A model generated the notes under the pieces. The model worked only from the letters and a program-made list of their open reading frames with translations, ran no database searches and had not been told where the DNA came from. 64,000 nt of DNA from Planctomycetota bacterium (lineage in GTDB: Bacteria; Planctomycetota; B15-G4; SIAN01). The position numbers and the translations under genes are program-made. The DNA lies in contig JANQQL010000024.1 in NCBI GenBank assembly GCA_028289345.1, positions 119,257-183,256 on the forward strand, given 5' to 3'. Shown one piece after another: positions 34,111 through 42,130 of this stretch (within the stretch, counting starts at the first letter, position 1; each line of letters begins with the position of its first letter).

Positions 34111-35700
34111 TCAATCCCACCAAAAGGAGAATCGCTGAGTGCGTTCGATCTCCTTCGCCAGTGCCTTGATGGAACCGCTCCCCTGATGAATCACATCCGG
34201 GCAAAAGTCGGAGATTCTTTTGGCGAGAGGTGCGGGATCTTTCACGGGCTCGTCAAAGCAGCCAGCAATCTGCACCGATCCCAAGCTTTGGATGGTCAAC
34301 GGGTACTCGTGCGAAAGATCTCGCATCCATTGGGCGACCTGGGGCGGCATCAGTCCCTGATTCACGCCAGCAGTGCCCATTCCCAGAATCGCCTCGAAGG
34401 AATCGCGGACGGGAAGGACCCCGATGCAGTCCTTGCCCTCGGAACCTTGGAGATCGCGGAACACGAAGCAATCGCCCCCAAGGTCTTGCTCTCGAGCGCG
34501 GTCCCGAACGACGTCCGGTTCCTGAACGGGAAACCGGAACAACCCCGGGGGATCGTTGTCGTCCCGGATTGGCTGACTTCCGCAAAGCGTGACGAGTGCT
34601 GCCACGGCTGCCTCGTACTCCTTCGACGCGGCCCGATCCGCCATGGTGAACCACAGGTCGTACTCTTGCTCGTCATCCATCAACGCACCGCCGCGGTCAC
34701 GGAGAACTCGGGCCAAATCGATCCGCCCCTGCTGGAGATACCAGAGGGTCGCGGAGCTGGGCTTCACTCGCGCCGATGGGCTCGCGCCTGCCTCGAGGAG
34801 CAACTCGAGCATGGCCGAACTCTTGCAGTGATACAGCGCTCGGTGATGAACGTCGTCCCCACGATCCACCTCGGCACCAGCATCGAGAGTACTTCGCGCG
34901 GCCGCGAGATCATCCCCTCGGACCGCGGCGAGCAACTCGTGCCACCGATCGCGTGCTTGGACGTCAGGGTCGACGGAAACCGCCGCGGAACGATCGCGCA
35001 GCTCTGCCACCAGACGTTGCAACTCTTCCCGCGCCATCTCGTGCGTCTCGTCGAGAGGTTCCGGAAGGCCCACGTGTTCGATCAGTTCCCACGCCGACTC
35101 CAGGGCCTGGTTGCGATGATCGACGTTCGCCCCCGCGAACAGCAATCGACGGACGATCTCCCGAAACCGTCCGTAAACAATGTCCACGCTTCGCATGGCC
35201 AGAAGCAACGGCGTGTCTCCCGCGATGGTCGCTGCCTCGAGATCTGCTCCTGCGTCGATCAAATGCTCGGCCGAGTCGGCACAACCACTTTCACACGCTC
35301 GCGCAAGGGCCGTGCGACCGCGGTCGTCACGACGATTCAACTCCGCTCCCGCGGCAATCAGTGCTTCGACCACGGGGGGATGCCCATTCCCCGCAGCGGC
35401 CATCAGTCCGGTGATGCCGCTTTCATCTCTTCCCTCGACGGAAACGCCGCGCGCCAGAAACCACTCCACCATGTCCTTCTGCCCCGTACTGACCGCTCGC
35501 AACATCAGAGGCCAACTGTTCTCTTGGACCAGTGAGGCTCCTGCGTCGAGGAGGGTTTCACAGATCGGCTGAGCGTCTTTCGTACAAGCTGCTTCGAGCA
35601 GGCTTTCATTCAGATCCTCGGGGGACGCTCCATGCACCAACTTTCCCACCAGAGAAAGGTCTCGATTCCTCACTGCCTTCTGAAGTTTGCTCATTGCCAT
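34111..35700 (-). CDS. Ankyrin-repeat protein with C-terminal DUF4253 domain
   Basis: 529 residues from the ATG at 35700 (a second Met is two codons on). Ankyrin repeats run over about 1-350 (L-L-E-A-A-C-T-K-D-A-Q-P-I-C-E-T-L-L-D-A-G-A, T-G-L-M-A-A-A-G-N-G-H-P-P-V-V-E-A-L-I-A-A-G-A). The C-terminal part has G-T-A-G-V-N-Q-G-L and F-C-P-D-V-I-H-Q-G-S-G-S-I-K-A-L-A-K-E-I ending W-W-D, which is the DUF4253 signature. DUF4253 occurs in bacterial proteins of unknown, possibly toxin-immunity related function. No export signal. It resembles the protein at 21181 only in the ankyrin part. Confidence 0.82.
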   Translation of the reverse strand: MAMSKLQKAVRNRDLSLVGKLVHGASPEDLNESLLEAACTKDAQPICETLLDAGASLVQENSWPLMLRAVSTGQKDMVEWFLARGVSVEGRDESGITGLMAAAGNGHPPVVEALIAAGAELNRRDDRGRTALARACESGCADSAEHLIDAGADLEAATIAGDTPLLLAMRSVDIVYGRFREIVRRLLFAGANVDHRNQALESAWELIEHVGLPEPLDETHEMAREELQRLVAELRDRSAAVSVDPDVQARDRWHELLAAVRGDDLAAARSTLDAGAEVDRGDDVHHRALYHCKSSAMLELLLEAGASPSARVKPSSATLWYLQQGRIDLARVLRDRGGALMDDEQEYDLWFTMADRAASKEYEAAVAALVTLCGSQPIRDDNDPPGLFRFPVQEPDVVRDRAREQDLGGDCFVFRDLQGSEGKDCIGVLPVRDSFEAILGMGTAGVNQGLMPPQVAQWMRDLSHEYPLTIQSLGSVQIAGCFDEPVKDPAPLAKRISDFCPDVIHQGSGSIKALAKEIERTQRFSFWWD

Positions 35701-36573
35701 CTCGCTCGGACCACGGAGAGTTTGTCGTCCCAGAGAGATCGGTTGGACGCAACCAGACCTTTCGAAGGAATCGAGAATGTTCCGTCGTTGCCGATCGAAC
35801 AACATCCTTGGAATCGGGCGGGGCTCACTCTGCAAGGCGTTCAACTTCGAGAGCTGGCAGGCCGACCCAATTGGCTCGTGGGATGCCCAAAGAAGTCGAA
35901 CCAAGCATGGGAGCTAGGACATCAAGGGAAAGCGATGACATCCATCAGCGAGAGGACACTCGGCCGGTTGAGCAGCGTTTCCGTTGACGACAGTTCTCCC
36001 ACCGTCCGCGTCGCATTCTTTCAAGAGCTGCCTTCTTTCAAGAAAGGGGCCGTGACGACCGGCAGGGCTCTCCCACGACGAACATCGGACTTTGCGGCGC
36101 TGATCGCGGATCCCGAGAGAACGCCCATCGCACTCCGGAAGAACGTTTCCCAAGATCTTGGGCGTTTCGGCACCTCCGGTCGCTTCCCTCCAAGTCATCC
36201 CTCTTCCGGGACCCCATTCCTCCCTTTCATGGGGCGGTGCATCTGCCAGCCCCGGGACCTCTTGGCGACGATGAAACACCGTGACATTTCCCGCGCGCGA
36301 TGGAGCCCCTCCTCTCCCAACGCGCCTCGCGGGTGAGCCGGCGACGGGCTACGCCCCGGCGAAGCATTCAGCACAGGGAATAGAGGCGACGAATACGCCC
36401 ACAAACCGTGGTGATTCCGCACGCAACCGCGGGATCCAACTTTGCCGGAGGAATGGAACCACAAGGCCCTCGGGAACAGTCTATGAGGGCGTTCGCCGTC
36501 GCTTTTCCCGCGGGCCTCGCTCTGCCCACCCCGAGCGGAAGCGACTGCCCATTCCCTCAGGAGATCTCGAAAG
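35701..36573. other. Long intergenic region between divergent genes
   Basis: 873 bp without a gene I can support. A plus-strand reading frame (to 36336) contains stretches that look like protein, such as V-R-V-A-F-F-Q-E-L-P-S-F-K, but it lacks a ribosome-binding site and runs into Pro/Ser-rich noise. It should hold promoters for the ankyrin-DUF4253 gene and the trypsin-like protease gene. Confidence 0.35.
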
Positions 36574-38979
36574 ATGCGGATGCAAACAGCCGGACTGGCT
36601 CTGGCGCTCAGTGGATGGATCGCCACCACCAGTGCGGCTCAGAAGGAAGACACTCCGGACCTACCCGTCGTCGGTCTGAGCCAGTCCATCGAAGTCACTC
36701 CCAGTCTGCGTCAGGGTTTCCTGGAAGGCGCGGAACAGATCTGGGTGGATTCGGTGTGGATGCCGGATGCCAGTTTTCTCAAGGCGCATCTGGTCAACGT
36801 CAATCTCCGCAAAGACGACGTGCTCATTCTTCGTTCGCGCACGGGAAAGATCGTCGAAGAGATTCGCGGTCGGGGCCCCAAGGACATGGGAAGTTTCTGG
36901 GCCTTGTCCGCATTCGGGGATGAGCTGGTTCTCGAGTTTCGTTACCACCATCGCTACCGCACGGCACCGTTCGCGATCGACCAAGTGATCGTCGGCGACC
37001 CGGGCATGTTCGACAACATTCCGGACGAGCCCGAGAGCCTTTGCTCCCCCGGCGACTTCGAAAACGTGGTCTGCTACCAAAGCGACTCCGACAAATGGGA
37101 CAACGTCCTCGCTTCGGTGGGTGTGATGAGCGTCGGCGGAAGCCCGGTGAGCGGGCTGTTCTGCTCGGGCTCCAACGTGTCTCCGCGCAATTTCGTACTG
37201 ACCAATGATCACTGCATCAGCTCCCAGTCCGGCTGCGACAGTGCCGAGTTCGTTTTCAAGTACTACCGTCAGAACTGTGGCGGCGGCGCGACCACCCCCG
37301 ACTGGCAGAGCTACCGCTGCGACGACATCGTGGCGAGTTCTCCGTTCATCAGCTGCGATGCGGGTCTCGGCGACCTGGACTTCGCCCTTTGCAGCGTGAT
37401 CGGCGACCCAGCCTCCACCTTCGGTGCCGTGACTCCCGACCCCGTTCCGCTGACCGATGGCGAAGGCATCTACATCGTCCAGCATCCGGCAGGCCGCCCC
37501 CACGAGATCACTCACGGTTCCGGCAACGACGTCGACGTGGACGGTCCAACCATCCGCTACTACGACACCCTGGACACCGAGGGAGGAAGCTCGGGATCCC
37601 CGATCTTCCGCGAAAGTGACGACATGCTGGTCGGCCTCCACCACTGTGGTGGTTGCTCGACCCCGGGCGTCGGCAACCGCGGAATGCGCATGTCCGACAT
37701 CTACCCGCACATCGAGCAATACCTGTGCGATCCGGCCGGAGACATGTCGCTATCCGAAGTCATCAACTTCCGCGAGCGCTACGGCAACGGCGACGTGCGC
37801 ATGGACATCGGCGAAACCTGGGAGTTCGATCTCGACGTGCGCAGCTTCTCCTGCGATCCCGAAAACAGCGTTTCGGTCACGATTCAGGAGAACGCGGCGA
37901 GCGCCCTGGACGTGACCATCCTCAATCCGACCGTGAACTTCGGCAACGTCATGCCGGGGGAAACCAGTTCCCGACAGACCATCGGCGTCGAGGTGGCCGC
38001 CACGGCGAACTGCGGAGACCGACTGGTCCTGGACGCGGTCGGCCTTTCCTCCGCGTCGGGCTCCTTCTCGAGTTCCTTGGAGATCCTCGACGTGATCTCC
38101 GGCGAGGGGCAGATGGAAGTGCTGTTCTTCGAAAACTTCCTGGATCGACTGGACGGCTGGACCGTCGTCGACGGTGGGGAGCTGCAAGATGGCACCGACA
38201 CCTGGAGCACGGTCTTTTCCGGAGGCGGCGTTTCCTTCGCGCCTCCTTACGCCCATGTCACCTCTTTCCAGATCGGCTCGCCGCTGTTGGACGAGAGCCT
38301 GGTCAGCCCGGTCGTCGACTTCTCGGCCTATCGGGAAGTGGCGCTGCAGTTCAATCACGGCTTCTTCGTGGTCGAAGGCGGCCTCGATGAGATCGGTGAC
38401 ATCGACGTTCGCTCGACGGCGACCGGCGGGGCCTGGGTCAACGTGGCTCGCTACATGAGCGACGATTCGGGCAACCGAACCCTGGACCTTACCGAATACG
38501 CGGCGGGCGAGCCCGACGTGCAAGTCCGGTTCCGCTACTACAACTCGCGCCTCCAGTTCGGCTGGTCCGTGGATGACATCTCGTTCCAGGGCATCATCCC
38601 CGCCGGCTGCGACACCTCGTTCTGGGAGTACGGCCAAGGATGCTCTTCTGGTGGCGCCGCCCCTCACTTGTCAGGCAAAGGCTCGGCCACGGCCAACGGC
38701 ATCATCTCGTTGGAAATGGAGAATGGCAGTCCGAGCAGCTTCTTCTTCCTGTTCCTGTCTGCCACGGACGCGCCGAGCGCAGGCCCTTGCGAGTTCCTCA
38801 TCGGCTTCCCCGCCTTCCTGAACGTGCGCTTCCCCTTGGATTCGGCCGGCGAGTTCCAGTCCGAACTCCGCTTCGGTCCCGCCGAATTCATCGAAGCCCA
38901 CATCTACATGCAAGCAATCAGTCCCGACCCCAGCGGCGGGATCATGTTCTCGAACGGCTTGGACATGCTGTTGCACTAG
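36574..38979 (+). CDS. Secreted trypsin-like serine protease with C-terminal beta domains
   Basis: 801 residues with a signal peptide (Q-T-A-G-L-A-L-A-L-S-G-W-I-A-T-T-S-A-A). The catalytic triad is visible: His213 in T-N-D-H-C, Asp269 in G-D-L-D-F-A-L and Ser340 in G-G-S-S-G-S-P-I-F. Many Cys in the protease part suggest disulfides, as in lysyl-endopeptidase-like enzymes. Residues about 390-530 and 520-670 are beta domains, the latter like a MAM/choice-of-anchor domain (W-T-V-V-D-G-G ... W-S-V-D-D-I-S-F). The last 120 residues are the sandwich seen at the ends of other secreted proteins here. It probably digests extracellular protein. A hairpin follows the stop codon. Confidence 0.88.
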   Translation: MRMQTAGLALALSGWIATTSAAQKEDTPDLPVVGLSQSIEVTPSLRQGFLEGAEQIWVDSVWMPDASFLKAHLVNVNLRKDDVLILRSRTGKIVEEIRGRGPKDMGSFWALSAFGDELVLEFRYHHRYRTAPFAIDQVIVGDPGMFDNIPDEPESLCSPGDFENVVCYQSDSDKWDNVLASVGVMSVGGSPVSGLFCSGSNVSPRNFVLTNDHCISSQSGCDSAEFVFKYYRQNCGGGATTPDWQSYRCDDIVASSPFISCDAGLGDLDFALCSVIGDPASTFGAVTPDPVPLTDGEGIYIVQHPAGRPHEITHGSGNDVDVDGPTIRYYDTLDTEGGSSGSPIFRESDDMLVGLHHCGGCSTPGVGNRGMRMSDIYPHIEQYLCDPAGDMSLSEVINFRERYGNGDVRMDIGETWEFDLDVRSFSCDPENSVSVTIQENAASALDVTILNPTVNFGNVMPGETSSRQTIGVEVAATANCGDRLVLDAVGLSSASGSFSSSLEILDVISGEGQMEVLFFENFLDRLDGWTVVDGGELQDGTDTWSTVFSGGGVSFAPPYAHVTSFQIGSPLLDESLVSPVVDFSAYREVALQFNHGFFVVEGGLDEIGDIDVRSTATGGAWVNVARYMSDDSGNRTLDLTEYAAGEPDVQVRFRYYNSRLQFGWSVDDISFQGIIPAGCDTSFWEYGQGCSSGGAAPHLSGKGSATANGIISLEMENGSPSSFFFLFLSATDAPSAGPCEFLIGFPAFLNVRFPLDSAGEFQSELRFGPAEFIEAHIYMQAISPDPSGGIMFSNGLDMLLH

Positions 38980-39012
38980 CCACGTCCATCCGTCCGTCCT
39001 AAGAACGCACGC

Positions 39013-39050
39013 GGAGAGCGCCGGAACCCTGTGGTTTCGGCGCTCTCTCC
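39013..39050 (+). terminator. Terminator-like hairpin after the protease gene
   Basis: gagagcgccg (39014-39023) pairs with cggcgctctc (39038-39047) and the stem extends inward through ggaacc/ggtttc with one wobble pair, loop ctgt. It starts 34 bp after the stop of the serine protease gene. It is followed by cc-ttggg, a weak T-tract. Confidence 0.65.
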
Positions 39051-39279
39051 TTGGGTCGAGGCAGTGTTCCAACTTCCTTCAAAGACTCTCGATCACCATG
39101 CAATCGCCCCTCCGGTCCGAGCGAGGTCCATCGAACTCACAGAAAACAAACCGGGCTGCGAGCGTTTGCCGCAGTCTGTCTTGAACTCAAAGGCAGACCG
39201 AAGACCCGCACCGGATTCAGTCCTTCGACAAGAAGGGAGCCACCGGACACCCGCCTCGCGTGTTGCGCACTTCGCCTTC

Positions 39280-40110
39280 TCAAGTCGGCTCGCTGGCATC
39301 CTCGATTGCAGCCGGAGCGCGCGAGCCGGTCAACACCAACACCGCTCCCACCGCAAACGTCAGCGCCGAGGCGAGGTGTAGCACGCGAGGATCGGCACCT
39401 CTCCAGGGAGCAATGGGAAGAATGGCGAAGGTCAGGTTCCCTCCCAAATGGGTGGCGATGGCGACCAGCAAACAACCTCCGGATCGGCGTAGTAGCGCGC
39501 CGAACACCAGCGACGCGGAGATCATCCAACCCGCCTTGCTCAGGAATCTCGTCGCGTCGTACTCCTGAGAGTGCATCACCAGATCCGTCGAGTGCCACAG
39601 TGCCCAGACCAGGCCCACCGCCAAGCTTGCGGGAAACAAGCCCCAACGCACCTCCAGCCTTTGCTGAAGGAAGCTGCGCCATCCCGGTTCTTCGGTAAGC
39701 CCCGGGATGAACATCATGAACAGGGAAGCGCCCGCGAGAACGAAGAAGTCTCGCGGCCAATCGAACTCCCGCCATGGCAGCGTCGGCCAGCCCATCCCGT
39801 CAGCGAGGAAGATGGCGAGAAGACTCAAGCCGGGCAACGTCAACAGGCCTGCCACGAACCAAGTCCAATGCGGCAGTCGCAACTGGCGGCGCCACCAAAT
39901 TCCGAGGGCGTCGGGCCCCTCTTTGGCGATGAGCAAGCACGCGACTGTGACCGGAGCGAACGCAGCCAGAGGGAAAAACACCTGGAACCCGGCTGGATCG
40001 GCTCCGCCCACGACCACCGGCATGACCATGCACGCGACCGGCAACAGCACGAGGGCGATGAATGCGAAGGCGCCGTTGCTACGAGTCGCACGACCTTTCA
40101 AATCAGGCAC
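39280..40110 (-). CDS. CPBP-family intramembrane glutamic endopeptidase
   Basis: 276 residues, about eight hydrophobic helices. The CPBP (Abi/CAAX) motif 1 is T-E-E-P-G-W-R with Glu140, Glu141 and Arg145. Motif 2 is V-W-A-L-W-H-S with His near 173, and a further conserved His lies in A-T-H-L-G-G-N near 218. The family includes CAAX prenyl proteases and bacteriocin self-immunity proteins. Without neighbours that make a peptide, I cannot tell which role applies here. It is convergent with the trypsin-like protease gene. Confidence 0.86.
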   Translation of the reverse strand: MPDLKGRATRSNGAFAFIALVLLPVACMVMPVVVGGADPAGFQVFFPLAAFAPVTVACLLIAKEGPDALGIWWRRQLRLPHWTWFVAGLLTLPGLSLLAIFLADGMGWPTLPWREFDWPRDFFVLAGASLFMMFIPGLTEEPGWRSFLQQRLEVRWGLFPASLAVGLVWALWHSTDLVMHSQEYDATRFLSKAGWMISASLVFGALLRRSGGCLLVAIATHLGGNLTFAILPIAPWRGADPRVLHLASALTFAVGAVLVLTGSRAPAAIEDASEPT

Positions 40111-40580
40111 TCCTTCCTCGGTGATCCCCGCACTGCTTCCTGGCCGCGCCCTTCGTCCGAGTCCGAGTCGCCGAAAGAAATGATATCCACCCGGTGATCT
40201 GTCACGATTGCACCACGCTTCAGATCATCGACGGTACCAAGGGTTCCCACGACAGCTCGACACGCTGGCGATCAAATGGAGGGGCTTGCCACCCTCTTCT
40301 CGTGCTCAGAAAGCAGCAGCCGGGACTCCCCTCACCTTGGACCGCGGCTGCCGCGGAAACTTCCGAGTAGAGCAACACCATTTCTGTAAATCGTGAGAGT
40401 CCAGGTCTACCGCTGCTCCATGGTGAGGTACTCACTCCTCGGAAGCTTCGATCAGCACGGCGCTGACGAGCCGGAGGGGGGATGCCTAACAACTCACGGT
40501 TTCGGCGCCGTAGAGCCACATCCCGCTTGAACCTCCGGCTGCCGAGTGCCCTACTCACGAAAGAAAGCGAGGGCGTCACC
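40111..40580. other. Intergenic region, divergent promoters
   Basis: 470 bp between the divergent CPBP and HEXXH-peptidase genes. It has a short perfect palindrome (ccgcggctgccgcgg, 15 bases, near 40342). I see no gene. Confidence 0.35.
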
Positions 40581-41981
40581 ATGATTCCAACGTTCCCGGT
40601 TCTGGGAATCCTGTCCGCGATGACTCTCGGCAAAACTGATTTGCCGCAGATCTCCTATGTCGTCACCCCCATTCCTGCCGAGGACCGAACCGCCCTCGAG
40701 GTGGAGATGACCATCCTCACGGGAGATCAGACCCAGTCCTTGCTGCATTTGCCCCACTCCTCCATGGGTGCCCGCAATCTGGAGCGCACCATCTCCGGCT
40801 TGGACGTGGAACCTCCCGCGCAGCTCTTGGACGGGGAAGTGCCCTGGCAACGGGTCGTGGAGCACGGCCCACAGGAAGAGCTGATCGTTCGCTACCGCGT
40901 GGATTGGGACCCGACCCAGCCAAAGACCACTTCTTATCGACCTCTGGTTGACTCCGAGTCATTCCAGTTCTTCTCCGAGCACTGGATGATTCGGCCCGTC
41001 GAAGAAGACCAAGCGGCTCACTGGCGCTTCGAGTGCTTCGACGAACCGGAGGGTTGGGCCTTCTTCGGATCGTTTGGCGTCGACTCCGGTTCCATGGAGG
41101 GCCCGTGGACAGAAGTCCGGGATGGGTTCCTGGCCGGCGGCATCGTCCGGGGATCGATTCTGGAGGTTGGCGGAGGTCGCGCCGCGGTGATGTTGCAGGG
41201 TCCCATGGAGTGTTCCGATGAGCGGCTGCTGCGCTCGGTCGAGTCGGTCATCGAGCAGCAGCGGCGCCTTCTCGGCGGCCCCGTTCCCGCGACGTTCGTC
41301 GTTTCGATCCTCGAGATTTCCGAGGACGTCCTGGCAGGGGTCTCGCTGCAGAACTCATTCGTGTGTCGGGTCCATGGGGAACGCAGCTGCGACGAGATTG
41401 CCGAGCTGATCGCCCACGAGATGTTCCATCAATGGGTGCCCGGACAAGGAACCGTCCATGGGGACTATGCCGACGAGTATCAGTGGTTCTCAGAAGGACT
41501 CGCGGACTACTTTGCGCGCCGATTCCTCGTCGACTCAGGGATGGTGGACGTCGAGACGTTCGTTCGCTGGACCAATGAAGATTTGGTGACCTACGCGAGC
41601 AACCCACACCGCCATGCGGACCACTCGGAGATGAAGCGTGCCCATGAGACCGACTTCAACAACGACTACTATCGCCTGAACTACATGCGAGGTTTTCTGC
41701 TCGCCTTGCGCTGGGAGACACATCTCCGCCGCGCCGGCAAGCCATCCTTGGTCCACGCCCTGGCAGCGCTCCTCGATCGATGCCGAGAACAAGATGCCCC
41801 GCTCCATGAAGAGGATTTCTTCGAATTGTTCCAAGGGCACGGCGTGACCACGGTCCAAGACGACGTGGAACGCTTCATTGACCGCGGAGAGCTCTTGACC
41901 GTACAGCCGGACTCATTCGGCGATGAATGGGAGATTCGCGAGGACCCGAACTCGGGCGCGCCTCAGTTTCATCAGCGCTGA
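40581..41981 (+). CDS. M61/M1-like zinc metallopeptidase
   Basis: 466 residues from the ATG at 40581, followed by a short hydrophobic stretch (F-P-V-L-G-I-L-S-A-M-T-L). The zinc motif H-E-M-F-H is at 279-283 (bases 41415-41429), followed by Q-W-V-P-G-Q and then W-F-S-E-G-L-A-D-Y-F-A-R-R, where the Glu is the third zinc ligand. This layout (HEXXH with W-x-x-E-G-x-A-x-Y) fits the gluzincin M61 glycyl-aminopeptidase group, though the protein lacks a PDZ domain. Export is plausible but the signal peptide is weak. It is convergent with the PQQ/pseudo-esterase gene. Confidence 0.82.
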   Translation: MIPTFPVLGILSAMTLGKTDLPQISYVVTPIPAEDRTALEVEMTILTGDQTQSLLHLPHSSMGARNLERTISGLDVEPPAQLLDGEVPWQRVVEHGPQEELIVRYRVDWDPTQPKTTSYRPLVDSESFQFFSEHWMIRPVEEDQAAHWRFECFDEPEGWAFFGSFGVDSGSMEGPWTEVRDGFLAGGIVRGSILEVGGGRAAVMLQGPMECSDERLLRSVESVIEQQRRLLGGPVPATFVVSILEISEDVLAGVSLQNSFVCRVHGERSCDEIAELIAHEMFHQWVPGQGTVHGDYADEYQWFSEGLADYFARRFLVDSGMVDVETFVRWTNEDLVTYASNPHRHADHSEMKRAHETDFNNDYYRLNYMRGFLLALRWETHLRRAGKPSLVHALAALLDRCREQDAPLHEEDFFELFQGHGVTTVQDDVERFIDRGELLTVQPDSFGDEWEIREDPNSGAPQFHQR

Positions 41982-42130
41982 CGTCGGCGACCGCATACTC
42001 GCTTCCCGGAATCCCGTGATAGGGACAGCTGGCACGGACACTTACTGCCTGCCCTGTCAAGAAACAGTCGCATCCTCGCAAACGGATCGCCGAACGAACC
42101 CCGTCCCGGACCGAAGCCCTCTCAACTCCT

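Noticed and set aside
35701..36336. Plus-strand frame with a protein-like middle
   Set aside because: No start signal and low-complexity ends; kept only as a remark in the intergenic entry.
36661..37719. 352-codon minus-strand frame
   Set aside because: Antisense to the trypsin-like protease, whose catalytic triad is clear.
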